NCBI RefSeq assembly: GCF_014842925.1 | Contig: NZ_JACYXJ010000002.1 | Coordinates: 434,001 to 498,000 of the forward strand | Origin: Roseibium polysiphoniae | GTDB taxonomy: Bacteria; Pseudomonadota; Alphaproteobacteria; Rhizobiales; Stappiaceae | DNA: 64,000 nucleotides | Direction: 5' to 3' | Shown: positions 36,588-45,288 of the stretch, in pieces | Layout of the letters: each line of letters opens with the position of its first letter | Numbering within the stretch: position 1 is the stretch's first letter | Made by a program: the position numbers and the translations under genes | The notes under the pieces: model-generated | What the model saw: only the letters and a program-made list of their open reading frames with translations | Told to the model about the DNA's origin: nothing | Database searches by the model: none

Positions 36588-36613
36588 ATAGGGCGCTGCG
36601 GAGCGCCCTATCG
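36588..36613 (-). terminator. Attenuating hairpin between binding-protein and ATPase genes
   Basis: A perfect 11-bp stem (GATAGGGCGCT, 4-base loop, AGCGCCCTATC) lies just after the binding-protein stop and before the ATPase gene. Such hairpins commonly allow higher expression of the periplasmic binding protein than of the downstream membrane components. There is no long T tract. Confidence 0.7.
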
Positions 36614-36636
36614 TTTTCGTCAAATGCTGGATTGGA

Positions 36637-37713
36637 TTAGCCGCCGGTGGCTGCTTTGATCTTTTCCAGCGTCTTGCCTTCCATGTCCTCAACGCCGGGA
36701 GGGATGTTGGCAAAGAACTTGAGGTTGCTGATGTCTGCATCGGTGAAGGCGGCGCTGACAGCGACCTTCTTCTCAGGTGGCAGCAGATCCTTGGCGCCTT
36801 TGACGGATGCCATCGATCCAGTGCTGCTGGACATGATGGTGACGTTTTCAGGCCGCAGAACAAAATTGATCCACTTGTAGGCGGCATCATCAGCCTTGCC
36901 CTTGCGAGGCAGCGTGAAGGTGTCGATCCAGGCCAGTGCACCGGTCTCAGGCGGAACAAAAACAATGTTTTCGTTTTGACCGAACAGCTTGTACGCGGTG
37001 GAGTCCCAGGTCTCGGATGCAACGATTTCGCCGGAAAGCATCATGGCAGACAGATCGTCGCCGCCTTTCCAATAGGCTTTGATGTTGCCTTTGCACTCGA
37101 TCAGCTTGTCCGCGACCTTGTCGAGGATCTCCTGATACTTGTCCAGGTCAGCATAGGCTGCGAAGGGATCTTCACCCATTGCGAAGGCTGTGCCGAGCAA
37201 GATGGTGCGCTTCAAGCGCATTGATGTCTTGCCCTTGTACTTTGGATCGCAGAGATCGCCCCAACCCTTGAAGTCAGGCGCCATCTCCTTGTTGGCCATA
37301 AGGCCGGAGGTGCCCCACTGGTGCGGGACCGAATAGACTTCGCCCTCGATGGTCGTATTCGCCTTGACGCCTTCCAGCAGGGAAGGTTCCATCACGCTGG
37401 TGTCGATCTTGGACAGATCCATCGGCTTGTAGATGTCATATTCGAGCTGTGCCGCATAAATACGGTCATGGCTTGGTTGGGCCAGATCGAAGCCAGCTCC
37501 GCCTGTGGCGCGTAGCTTGGCAATCATTTCCTCGTTGTTCGAGAAGGTGACCTCGACGTCAATGTCAGGATACTCTTTCTCGAATTTCTGAACGAGTTCT
37601 TCTGGCGCATAGGAGCCCCAGGTCAGAAGCCGGAGTGTCTCTGCTTGAGCGGAGCCGGCCCCGGTGAGCATGGTCGCGGCGAGCAAGGCGGCGACGGTTG
37701 GGTTCAAACGCAT
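36637..37713 (-). CDS. ABC transporter periplasmic binding protein, PotD/PotF type
   Basis: The 358-residue product begins with a Sec signal peptide (TVAALLAATMLTGAGSAQAE). It has the spermidine/putrescine-binding fold, seen in LRLLTWGSYAPEELVQKFEK and PDIDVEVTFSNNEEMIAKLR and later in LPRKGKADDAAYKWINFVLR. It is the first gene of the operon leading to the ATPase, two permeases and two oxidoreductases, so it sets the substrate of the pathway. The lack of the strictly acidic polyamine pocket cannot be judged by eye, so an amino acid or other amine is possible. An inverted ATTGGTCTG repeat lies in its promoter region. Confidence 0.9.
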   Translation of the reverse strand: MRLNPTVAALLAATMLTGAGSAQAETLRLLTWGSYAPEELVQKFEKEYPDIDVEVTFSNNEEMIAKLRATGGAGFDLAQPSHDRIYAAQLEYDIYKPMDLSKIDTSVMEPSLLEGVKANTTIEGEVYSVPHQWGTSGLMANKEMAPDFKGWGDLCDPKYKGKTSMRLKRTILLGTAFAMGEDPFAAYADLDKYQEILDKVADKLIECKGNIKAYWKGGDDLSAMMLSGEIVASETWDSTAYKLFGQNENIVFVPPETGALAWIDTFTLPRKGKADDAAYKWINFVLRPENVTIMSSSTGSMASVKGAKDLLPPEKKVAVSAAFTDADISNLKFFANIPPGVEDMEGKTLEKIKAATGG

Positions 37714-37779
37714 TTAGTATCTCCCTTTCAGCAGTCATAACAATTGCAGTCGGCAGCGATGGGGAAAATACTAATGTTG

Positions 37780-37828
37780 AATTGGTCTGTATAAATATAT
37801 CCATTACGGATAAAATTGCAGACCAATT
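37780..37828. promoter_or_regulatory. Inverted AATTGGTCTG repeat upstream of the importer operon
   Basis: AATTGGTCTG (37780-37789) and its exact complement CAGACCAATT (37819-37828) are separated by 29 bases, the second overlapping the stop of the MocR gene. MocR regulators commonly bind spaced ATTGGTCT-like half-sites. A related AATTGGTATG occurs upstream of the MocR gene itself (39318-39327). Control of the importer by the adjacent MocR protein is inferred. Confidence 0.55.
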
Positions 37829-39308
37829 ATGTTGATTGGCCCACGATGCTCTTTATGACTTCAATGCCTTTCTTGATTTCCTCGGGCGGTGAACTGCCAA
37901 ATCCAAGAACAATGCCACTTTGCTTTAGCTTGTCCAGGGCGTAGCGCCCAAGAGGGGATGTCACCACGCCGGCGGATCTTGTTTCGGCCACCAGGAAATC
38001 CTCGGTCAGGGAAGGCGCCAGTAGCCCCACGGCGTGAAATCCGCTCTTTGTGGGCTGCACATCAATCTTGCCTGCCAAACATGATGCCGCGCTGATCAGG
38101 GCATCATGACGCTCCTTGTAGAGTTGCCGCATCATCCGGATGTGAGTGGCGAACATGCCTTCATCCATGAAGTCGGCCGTGATTGCCTGGGTCGCTGTCG
38201 GGACGCCGCTTAGCCACGCCGAGCAAATATGGTTGAAGCTCTCGACAAGACCCCTGGGGGCCAGGACAAAGCCGAGGCGAAGGCTCGGAAACAGGGATTT
38301 GGAGAAGGTGCCGACATAAATAACCCGTTCCTGGGTGTCGATGCTCTTCAAGGTCGGCGGTGGTTGTTCGCCATAGTAGAATTCACCGTCATAGTCGTCC
38401 TCCACGATCATTGCATCTGCGTCGTGGGCTGCCTGGAGCAAGGCAAGCCGGCGTTCCAGGCTCATCACGTGGCCCAACGGCTGCTGGTGTGAGGGGGTGA
38501 CGAAAGCCAGCCTGAAATGGGGCGCTTTTTTCAAGCCATCGTCGACACAAAGACCTTCTTTATCGACCTCGATCGGTACCAGGTTTGCGCCGGTTGAGAT
38601 GAAAGCATTGCGGGCACCGATGGCGCCCGGATTTTCAAACCAGACAGGTTCACCCGGATTGACCAGGAGTGAGCTGATCAGCGAGAAACCTTGCTGAGCA
38701 CCGTTGACGATGAAGATTTGCTCCGGGTCGCATTTAATGCCTCTTGAGGCATTCAGCTGGCGCGCAATGGCAGCACGAAGCGGTGGAAACCCGAAGGGCT
38801 CGCCATATCCCGTGACCTGATCCCGTTCGCGCCGCCAATGTCTGGCTGACAATCTTGCCCATTGAGCCATGGGAAAAGCATCGAGAGCAGGAAGGGCGGT
38901 CGTGAACGCCAGGGATTTGTGCGGCAGTCTGGTGCGTGGCGCAAAATCCGGTGTCGCATGTCTTGCTGCGTGTGAAAGACGTGGCTCGGCGATGGCGCGG
39001 ATCTTATCTAGGGACGCCGACCCTGGTTTGTGCCGGACTTTCAAGGCTTCGCTGACAAATGTGCCGGCACCGACACGCGATTCCACAAGGCCTTCAGAGA
39101 TGAGGCGGTCGACCGCGTCAATCACAGTGGTCCGGGACACTCCGACCTCTTCGGCCAGGGTTCTGGTCGCGGGCAAACGCTCGCCCGGCATCAGCCCGCC
39201 CGCCAGAAGCAGCTCGCGCAATGCCATATAGAGTTGTACGGAAATGCGCCTGCTGGAGGTTTTGTCGATCCGGATGGATGACAACAGGACGCCGGCATGA
39301 TGCTTCAT
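37827..39308 (-). CDS. MocR-family regulator (GntR HTH fused to aminotransferase-like domain)
   Basis: The 493-residue product combines an N-terminal GntR winged helix with a fold-type-I aminotransferase domain. The winged helix reads [20 protein letters not shown], then [20 protein letters not shown] at about residues 27-75. The aminotransferase domain contains the PLP-lysine motif region [20 protein letters not shown]. MocR proteins sense PLP or PLP-amine adducts rather than catalyse. It lies between the importer operon (same strand, downstream) and the divergent enolase-aldehyde dehydrogenase operon, so it is placed to control both. The likely effector is an amine or amino acid handled by the locus, which fits the polyamine-type importer. 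Confidence 0.9.
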   Translation of the reverse strand: MKHHAGVLLSSIRIDKTSSRRISVQLYMALRELLLAGGLMPGERLPATRTLAEEVGVSRTTVIDAVDRLISEGLVESRVGAGTFVSEALKVRHKPGSASLDKIRAIAEPRLSHAARHATPDFAPRTRLPHKSLAFTTALPALDAFPMAQWARLSARHWRRERDQVTGYGEPFGFPPLRAAIARQLNASRGIKCDPEQIFIVNGAQQGFSLISSLLVNPGEPVWFENPGAIGARNAFISTGANLVPIEVDKEGLCVDDGLKKAPHFRLAFVTPSHQQPLGHVMSLERRLALLQAAHDADAMIVEDDYDGEFYYGEQPPPTLKSIDTQERVIYVGTFSKSLFPSLRLGFVLAPRGLVESFNHICSAWLSGVPTATQAITADFMDEGMFATHIRMMRQLYKERHDALISAASCLAGKIDVQPTKSGFHAVGLLAPSLTEDFLVAETRSAGVVTSPLGRYALDKLKQSGIVLGFGSSPPEEIKKGIEVIKSIVGQST

Positions 39309-39439
39309 CGGACCCTCTTAATTGGTATGAAGGTTTGCGCAAAACGGACCTTAACTCAAGTCCAATAATGACTATTTTAGCGTCAAGCTGCCAAGCGATT
39401 GCGCAGGTGGTACAAAAATTACAAAGGTCTGATCGGTCC

Positions 39440-40546
39440 ATGAAGATCCAATCCATCGAGACGTTCACAGATGAGTTCGTGTGCTTTGTTCGTGTGACGA
39501 CAGACACTGGTGCGCAGGGCTGGGGGCAGGTTGCGCCATATTGTGCCGACATCACCGCGGAGGTTGTTCACCGCCAGGTTGCGCCTTACGCCCTGGGACA
39601 GGACGCCTACGATATTGCCCATCTGATGGACATTATTCCCGAAAGGGAACACAAGTTTCCAGGGGCCTATTTGCGCCGTGCGATGGGTGGGCTGGATACA
39701 GCCTTGTTTGATCTGCGTGGCAAGATCGAAGGCAAGCCAGTCTGCGAATTGCTCGGCGGAACGCCCGGAAAAGTACGGGCCTACGCGTCTTCCATGAAGC
39801 GCGACATCACGCCGAAAGATGAAGCGGACCGGCTAAAGAAAGAGCAGGACGATTTCGGCTTTACAGCCTTCAAATTCCGCATCGGCGCGGAATGTGGCCG
39901 CGATCAGGACGAATGGCCTGGGCGGACTGAAGAAATTGTCCCGACGATGCGCAAGGCTTTTTCAGACGACGTCGCTTTGCTGGTCGATGCAAACTCCTGC
40001 TACTCTCCAGCCAGAGCAATTGCGGTCGGCAGGTTCCTACAGGACAACGGCATTTCCCACTACGAGGAGCCTTGCCCCTATTGGCATTATGATCAGACCA
40101 AGCAGGTGACCGATGCGTTGGAGATCGATATCACCGGCGGCGAGCAGGATTGCTCGCTCGTCGATTGGCAACGCATGATCGACGACCGCGTCGTGGATGT
40201 GATCCAGCCCGATATTTGCTATCTCGGGGGCATGTTGCGGACCATGAAAGTGGCGGAGATGGCGCATCTGGCCGGATTGCCGTGTACGCCACATGCCGCC
40301 AACCTCTCGATGGTGACGCTGTTCACGATGCATCTGCTGCGGGCCATTCCAAACGCTGGCAAATACCTGGAATTCTCCATCGAGAAACAAGATTACTATC
40401 CTTGGCAATACGGCCTGTTTGCCTCTTCTCCCTTTGATATTGTTGACGGCAACGCCGTGGTCACCGACGCGCCTGGATGGGGTGTCGACATCAATCCGTC
40501 GTGGCTTGAAAAGTCCCGTTACAAGATCAGTGAATTGGAAGCCTGA
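39440..40546 (+). CDS. Mandelate racemase/muconate lactonizing enzyme family protein (enolase superfamily)
   Basis: The 368-residue product has the capping domain ([20 protein letters not shown]) followed by the enolase-superfamily barrel. The catalytic strand is FTAFKFRIG (Lys-x-Arg). Metal ligands are Asp in [10 protein letters not shown], Glu in [12 protein letters not shown] and Glu in [10 protein letters not shown]. The distal Asp is in [12 protein letters not shown] and the His in [10 protein letters not shown]. This set fits the mandelate-racemase subgroup, which abstracts a proton next to a carboxylate and often acts as a sugar-acid dehydratase. The frame is open far upstream, but homology begins at the ATG at 39440. 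It is divergent from the MocR gene and 2 bases from the next gene. The substrate is unknown. Confidence 0.88.
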   Translation: MKIQSIETFTDEFVCFVRVTTDTGAQGWGQVAPYCADITAEVVHRQVAPYALGQDAYDIAHLMDIIPEREHKFPGAYLRRAMGGLDTALFDLRGKIEGKPVCELLGGTPGKVRAYASSMKRDITPKDEADRLKKEQDDFGFTAFKFRIGAECGRDQDEWPGRTEEIVPTMRKAFSDDVALLVDANSCYSPARAIAVGRFLQDNGISHYEEPCPYWHYDQTKQVTDALEIDITGGEQDCSLVDWQRMIDDRVVDVIQPDICYLGGMLRTMKVAEMAHLAGLPCTPHAANLSMVTLFTMHLLRAIPNAGKYLEFSIEKQDYYPWQYGLFASSPFDIVDGNAVVTDAPGWGVDINPSWLEKSRYKISELEA

Positions 40547-40548
40547 CC

Positions 40549-42042
40549 ATGAAGAGCGCTGCTGAGCTGACTGCCGAATACCTGGAAACAGGAACCCTTG
40601 AAGGACTTCCGAACGGCCACTTCATTGACGGGGCCTTCTCCCGCCCCGTTCATAACCGTTCGATGGAAAGTCTCGATCCGGGCTCGGCAAAGGCATTTGC
40701 CAGTTTCACGGCTGGAACCGAGGCCGATGTTGATGATGCGGTTTCCAGTGCCCGCAAGGCGTTCGATACATCCTGGCGTGACGTTCTGCCGGTCGAGCGG
40801 GCGCGGATCCTGCTCAGGGCGTCTCAGCTGATCCTTGAAAACATCGATCGGCTCGCGATCGTTGAATGTCTCGACAGCGGCAAGCCTTTGAACGAGGCGA
40901 TGGGCGATGTGCGCGGCGCGGCGAGAACATTCGAGTATTATGCTGGTGCCTGCGATAAGCTTCAGGGCGACAGCTTCCCGCTTGGACCTGACTATCTTGG
41001 CTATTCCATTCATGAGCCTGTTGGTGTCACCGCCCATATCATCCCCTGGAATTTCCCCATTTCGACGGCTGCTCGCGGCTTTGCGCCTGCTTTGGCTGCA
41101 GGTTGCGCCGTTGTCGCGAAACCGGCCGAACAAACACCGTTCACAGCTCTGATGTTGGCAGAGGTGCTGTCTCAGGCGGGGCTGCCCCATGGTCTTTGCA
41201 ACGTTCTGACCGGGACAGGTCAGGAGGTCGGCGCTCCGCTGACGCGCCACACAGGCGTGGATCACATTACCTTCACCGGCTCCGTCCTCACGGGAAGCAC
41301 GGTGATGAAGACAGCGGCTGATGACATCACCCGCGTGGTCCTGGAACTTGGCGGCAAATCACCGGTCGTCGTGATGAAGGATTGCGATAAGGACAAGACT
41401 GTGGCCGGTGTTCTGGGCGCGATCTACGAACATGCCGGGCAGATCTGTTCAGCAGGGTCTCGTTTGATCATCGACAAGGCTATTCACGACGAGTTCCTGG
41501 AAAAGCTTGTCGCCAAGACCAAGGCCCTGAGCCTGGGGCATGGATTGCGCGACCCGAACGTCGGCCCGGTGAACTCCGCTCAGCATCTGGACAAGATCAA
41601 CGGCTTTCTTGATCGCGCCAAGGCGCGCGGCCTGAACATTGTGGCAGGAGGCAATGTCACCGTCGATCCTGAAACCGGTGCCGGATGGTTCTTTGAGCCG
41701 ACGATTGTCGATGGTGTCGATCAGGCGGATGAGCTTGCGCAGGAAGAGGTCTTCGGGCCGGTCCTGACGGTGCAGGTCGCGGACGATGCCGATCATGCGG
41801 TGGCGTTGGCGAATGACTGCCAGTACGGCCTAGTGGCGGGTATTTTCACCAGGGACTTTTCTGCCGCTCACCAAATGGCGCGTCAAATCGATGCCGGCCA
41901 GATCTACATCAACGAGTATTTTGCCGGCGGGGTCGAAGTTCCTTTTGGCGGCAACAAGAAATCCGGCTTTGGCCGTGAAAAAGGTATCGAGGGCCTCAAG
42001 AGCTACTGCAAGACCAAGAGTGTCGCCGCCAAAATTTCCTGA
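40549..42042 (+). CDS. NAD(P)-dependent aldehyde dehydrogenase
   Basis: The 497-residue product is a classical ALDH. It contains the cofactor-binding segment HIIPWNFPISTAARGFAPAL and the catalytic Glu in VVLELGGKSPVVV. The nucleophilic Cys is in HAGQICSAGSRL, and the C-terminal oligomerisation segment is VPFGGNKKSGFGREKGIEGL. It oxidises an aldehyde to a carboxylate. Similarity in motif details is to betaine-aldehyde and gamma-aminobutyraldehyde dehydrogenases, which fits a locus with an amine oxidase and an alcohol dehydrogenase. Its start follows the enolase gene by 2 bases, so the two are co-expressed. Confidence 0.92.
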   Translation: MKSAAELTAEYLETGTLEGLPNGHFIDGAFSRPVHNRSMESLDPGSAKAFASFTAGTEADVDDAVSSARKAFDTSWRDVLPVERARILLRASQLILENIDRLAIVECLDSGKPLNEAMGDVRGAARTFEYYAGACDKLQGDSFPLGPDYLGYSIHEPVGVTAHIIPWNFPISTAARGFAPALAAGCAVVAKPAEQTPFTALMLAEVLSQAGLPHGLCNVLTGTGQEVGAPLTRHTGVDHITFTGSVLTGSTVMKTAADDITRVVLELGGKSPVVVMKDCDKDKTVAGVLGAIYEHAGQICSAGSRLIIDKAIHDEFLEKLVAKTKALSLGHGLRDPNVGPVNSAQHLDKINGFLDRAKARGLNIVAGGNVTVDPETGAGWFFEPTIVDGVDQADELAQEEVFGPVLTVQVADDADHAVALANDCQYGLVAGIFTRDFSAAHQMARQIDAGQIYINEYFAGGVEVPFGGNKKSGFGREKGIEGLKSYCKTKSVAAKIS

Positions 42043-42065
42043 GACGATATCGACGAGAGAACAAC

Positions 42066-42431
42066 ATGATCGACTTGAAAGCCTTCGCAGGCCTTGCCTC
42101 GACCGAGCTTGGCGCTTTTGCCGACAAGCCAACCACCCTGACCGCGGGCCAGCAAGAAGCGTCAAGCATGCTCTGGGTGTCGGACGACGGAGCAACCAAG
42201 ATCGGCGTCTGGGAATGTACGCCTGGGCGCTTCACGGCCGACCGGAAGGCCGCTGGTGAATACTGTCATATCATCTCCGGCCGTGCTTCCGTCTCAAATG
42301 CAGATGGCAGTGGCTCCCGGGACATTGGCCCGGGTGATCTGCTGGTCCTGCCGCAGGGCTGGACCGGCGAATGGGAGATCCACGAGCATATGCGCAAACT
42401 GTTCGTCATCAGCGCTTCTGGCAAAGCATGA
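42066..42431 (+). CDS. Small cupin-domain protein
   Basis: The 121-residue protein is a single DUF861-type cupin: KIGVWECTPGRFTADRKAAG, then EYCHIISGRASVSNADGSGS and IGPGDLLVLPQGWTGEWEIH. The cupin motif 1 retains one visible His (CHII). Related small cupins accompany amine and sugar-acid catabolic genes, and some are ureidoglycolate-lyase-like or merely sensory. It follows the aldehyde dehydrogenase by 23 bases on the same strand, with GAGAGAACA as a plausible ribosome-binding site. No specific activity can be assigned. Confidence 0.85.
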   Translation: MIDLKAFAGLASTELGAFADKPTTLTAGQQEASSMLWVSDDGATKIGVWECTPGRFTADRKAAGEYCHIISGRASVSNADGSGSRDIGPGDLLVLPQGWTGEWEIHEHMRKLFVISASGKA

Positions 42432-42636
42432 GGTAAGACAGGCTGGTTTACGCTGGCGCGGTGCCGCATCGAGCTGGTGAGCAGGCTCGCTCTTTCCTGC
42501 ATGACGGTTGGGCACAAGCCGAACGGGCCTGATGATATTCGGTCGAAACGGCACGGACATGTCTTGATGAGCTTGGCAAAGCAGCGCGAATTTGGTTTTG
42601 TGCTTAAATGGCTTTGCGCGAGTGTTACAATCCAGC

Positions 42637-43329
42637 ATGAACCGATCCGAACAGATTTGTGCGGCCCTGCGGACCGCAATCCTTGAGCGCGCGCTTCTTC
42701 CGGGCATGAAGCTGCCCGAAGATGCCCTGGGTGAGCGTTTCGGAGCAAGCCGAACGATCGTGCGTCAGGCTCTGGAACGGCTGGCGGCCGAGGGGCTTGT
42801 GGAGCTCCGGCGCAATCGTGGGGCGGTGGTGGCAACACCTAGTCTTGAAGAAGCACGGGATCTCTTCGACCTGCGATGCCAGATCGAGGATCTGGTGGTG
42901 TCGCGGCTGATTGCGAATTTTGGGCCTAAGCACCTTGAAGCTCTTGAGAGCCATCTGGCGAAGGAAATCCAGGCGGAAAGCGGTCCCGAACCGGTTTCGA
43001 TCCGGCTGGCGACAGAATTTCATATTCTCATGGCGCAGCTCACCGAAAGCCCGGTTCTGATCCGATATGTCGAGGATGTCGGCTATCGCTGCGGCCTGAC
43101 ACTGGCGCTTTATTCCCGGCCGCACTCGACAGACTGCGGCATTCATGAACATCGCGAAATCATCGAGGCCTTGAAAAAGGGCGACCAGATGCGCGCTCGG
43201 GATCTGATGCGGAATCATCTGGGTGCCGTGGCCGACAGAGCCCTGCTCAAGGAAGAGACCGTGGGACAGGGCACGATCTATCTGGACGCACTTGAACCCT
43301 ACGCCAAGGCGGTTCGCGAAAGCGACTAG
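42637..43329 (+). CDS. GntR-family regulator, FCD subgroup
   Basis: The 230-residue product has an N-terminal GntR winged helix: ICAALRTAILERALLPGMKL, then EDALGERFGASRTIVRQALE, ending in LVELRRNRGAVVA. An all-helical FCD ligand domain follows, with candidate metal-binding residues in RLATEFHILMAQ and HEHREIIEALKKGD. The ATG at 42637 gives a normal N-terminus; 15 upstream codons have no similarity. FCD regulators typically bind short palindromes such as TTG-N4-CAA, and twin TTGCATGCAA sites occur at 43845-43867. It therefore probably controls the ureide-utilisation operon to its right. It is separated from the cupin by about 205 bp. Confidence 0.88.
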   Translation: MNRSEQICAALRTAILERALLPGMKLPEDALGERFGASRTIVRQALERLAAEGLVELRRNRGAVVATPSLEEARDLFDLRCQIEDLVVSRLIANFGPKHLEALESHLAKEIQAESGPEPVSIRLATEFHILMAQLTESPVLIRYVEDVGYRCGLTLALYSRPHSTDCGIHEHREIIEALKKGDQMRARDLMRNHLGAVADRALLKEETVGQGTIYLDALEPYAKAVRESD

Positions 43330-43356
43330 CTGCGCGAGGTCATGGTCGAGGCGGGG

Positions 43357-43773
43357 TCAGGCCTCGATGTTCATGCGAATGAGAATGCGTTCAGCACTGT
43401 CATTCCACACGTCCATCTTCACGATCTTTCCGTTTCGAACCTCAAACCGGTCAATGTACCGGTTGCCTTCAAAAGGCGTGCCGTCAGGCCATTCGCCATA
43501 GAGCGTACCGACTGAATAGACCACCGTTCCTTCCGGTCCAGCGGCGACGTCGAAGCGGTCCATCTTCTTTTTCACCCAGCTGTAGCGCATCGCATTGAAG
43601 CCCGTGGGGCCCGACGGATGGGTGAATTTGCGCCCACCCGTAAATGTGATGTCCACATCATCGGCCACGAAGGTCGCGGCAAGCTCAGGATCCGGCTTCA
43701 TGGAGGCGTCTAGGTAGTCGCGGACGATCTGCGCTTCTACGGGCAGAAGAGCTGAATCAGAAGGGGCGTTCAT
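43357..43773 (-). CDS. SnoaL-like (NTF2-fold) protein
   Basis: The 138-residue product resembles the SnoaL/NTF2 fold: IVRDYLDASMKPDPELAATF, then VADDVDITFTGGRKFTHPSG and VYSVGTLYGEWPDGTPFEGN, ending RYIDRFEVRNGKIVKMDVWN. This cone-shaped fold serves as an isomerase, hydrolase or binding protein; no catalytic set is assignable by eye. It is transcribed divergently from the branched-chain-type importer operon and shares its promoter region, including the TTGCATGCAA twin palindromes. It is therefore probably regulated with that operon. Another NTF2-fold protein (AtzH-like) closes the opposite operon at 51511. Confidence 0.78.
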   Translation of the reverse strand: MNAPSDSALLPVEAQIVRDYLDASMKPDPELAATFVADDVDITFTGGRKFTHPSGPTGFNAMRYSWVKKKMDRFDVAAGPEGTVVYSVGTLYGEWPDGTPFEGNRYIDRFEVRNGKIVKMDVWNDSAERILIRMNIEA

Positions 43774-43844
43774 GGGTGGGGTCCTTTTCAGAGGCTCATA
43801 TCAGGTCTGACTATAGAAACTGCGGTCAAACTCGCATGCTCAAA

Positions 43845-43867
43845 TTGCATGCAATTTTTGCATGCAA
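43845..43867. promoter_or_regulatory. Twin TTGCATGCAA palindromes, likely GntR/FCD operator
   Basis: Two identical perfect 10-bp palindromes, TTGCATGCAA, lie at 43845-43854 and 43858-43867, 13 bp apart start to start. They sit in the divergent region between the SnoaL-like gene and the importer operon, 72 bp from the former start and about 145 bp from the latter. A GntR/FCD regulator gene ends 0.5 kb away, and TTG-N4-CAA symmetry is the usual form for that family. Confidence 0.7.
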
Positions 43868-44012
43868 TTTAATCGGAAAATTGTCGGCAAACTGACGATT
43901 GAGACGTTAGGTATTTTAAGTAATTGAAATATATAGTTTTATTTGCTTGGCATTGAGCTTGCATTGCTCGACGCATTCGGACAGGCGCTCCGGACGTCCA
44001 GAGGAGTAATTC

Positions 44013-45197
44013 ATGCAAACTTCCCGCTTTCTTTCCCAAATAACTCGCCGTGCCCTGATGTCAGGCGTCGTCGGCCTGGCAGTTGCCACCAGTCTGCCGG
44101 CCCTTGCCGCCGACACCGTGAAGATCGGTCTTGTTGCCGCGCTCAGCGGTCAGTCCGCAAAGTCGGGCCAGGCAATCACCCGTGGTCTCACCATCGCGAT
44201 TGATGAAATCAATGCAAAGGGTGGCGTTCTGGGCAAACCGATCGAACTCGTCAGCCGCGATGACGAAAGCAATCCCGGCAAAGGTCTGGTTGCTGCACGC
44301 GAGCTGGTGCAGCGCGAGGGCGTCGCGGCTTTGATCGGAGGTCTGGATACACCGGTTTCCTTCGCGATTGTTCCATTCGCCAACCAGGCGAAGGTGCCAT
44401 TTGTCGGGCCTTGGGCCGCCGGCACCGGCATCACCAAGAACGGCGCTGAAGAAAACTACATTTTCCGCGTGTCCGCCGTTGACGAATATGTCGATGAGGC
44501 GATCACGGAATATCTCGTGGCCAATCACGCCGTGAAAAAGCCGGGCATGATCCTCATCAACAACCCTTGGGGAGAGTCCAACGAAAAGGGCCTGACCAAG
44601 GCGCTCGAAAAGCGTGGCATGGAGACAGCCGGCATTGAGAAGTTCGAGTCCAATGATGTCGATGTGGTTCCGCAGCTCACGCGGCTGAAGGAAAACGGAG
44701 CGGATTCGCTCTTCGTGGTCGCGAACGTTGCGCCAACGGCACAGGTGATCAAGTCGCTTGATCGCATGGGCTGGGATGTCCCACTTGCTTCCCATTGGGG
44801 CCCTTCCGGTGGTCGCTTCACCGAACTGGCCGGAAAGAGCGGCGAGAAGCTGCATTTCATCCAGACTTACCTGTTCGTCGAAGGTGATGCGAAGGGTGAA
44901 GCCATGTTTGCCAAGCTGCAAGAGGCTTATCCGGAAATCAAAACCATGGCCGATGTGACACCGGCCACAGGTATCGCCAATGCATACGACGCAATGCTGC
45001 TGCTGGCTGCGGCCATTGAAAAGGCAGGCTCGACCGAAGGCCCAGCCATCCGTCAGGCCATGTACGAGATCGAGAACATCGAAGGTCTGATCAAGACCTA
45101 CACCGATCCGTTCTCGCCCGAAGACCAGGATGCAATCGGTCCTGAAGATTATCTCTTCGCCCATTTCGTCGAAGGTCAGATCATTCCGGTCAAGTGA
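44013..45197 (+). CDS. ABC transporter periplasmic binding protein, LivK/amide-urea type
   Basis: The 394-residue product carries a possible Tat-type signal (ITRRALMSGVVGLAVATSLP, cleavage after ALAA). The type I periplasmic-binding fold follows: DTVKIGLVAALSGQSAKSGQ, DEINAKGGVLGKPIELVSRD and GLIKTYTDPFSPEDQDAI. The family binds branched-chain amino acids, amides, urea or short-chain derivatives. As first gene of an operon ending in two amidohydrolases, it probably delivers the amide- or ureide-type compound that those enzymes hydrolyse. The binding-pocket residues cannot be read reliably enough to name the ligand. A hairpin follows the stop. Confidence 0.9.
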   Translation: MQTSRFLSQITRRALMSGVVGLAVATSLPALAADTVKIGLVAALSGQSAKSGQAITRGLTIAIDEINAKGGVLGKPIELVSRDDESNPGKGLVAARELVQREGVAALIGGLDTPVSFAIVPFANQAKVPFVGPWAAGTGITKNGAEENYIFRVSAVDEYVDEAITEYLVANHAVKKPGMILINNPWGESNEKGLTKALEKRGMETAGIEKFESNDVDVVPQLTRLKENGADSLFVVANVAPTAQVIKSLDRMGWDVPLASHWGPSGGRFTELAGKSGEKLHFIQTYLFVEGDAKGEAMFAKLQEAYPEIKTMADVTPATGIANAYDAMLLLAAAIEKAGSTEGPAIRQAMYEIENIEGLIKTYTDPFSPEDQDAIGPEDYLFAHFVEGQIIPVK

Positions 45198-45208
45198 TCC
45201 AGGATATC

Positions 45209-45233
45209 GCCTCTCGCCCGTTGGGCGGGAGGC
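45209..45233 (+). terminator. Attenuating hairpin after the binding-protein gene
   Basis: GCCTCTCGCCC, a 3-base loop and GGGCGGGAGGC form an 11-bp stem with a single T-G pair. It lies 12 bases after the stop codon and is followed by ACTTTG. It probably protects the binding-protein mRNA and reduces read-through to the permease genes. Confidence 0.7.
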
Positions 45234-45288
45234 ACTTTGAAAAGACAACAAGACTTTCATCGCTCGCCCAAGCGCGCAGGAAACACCC

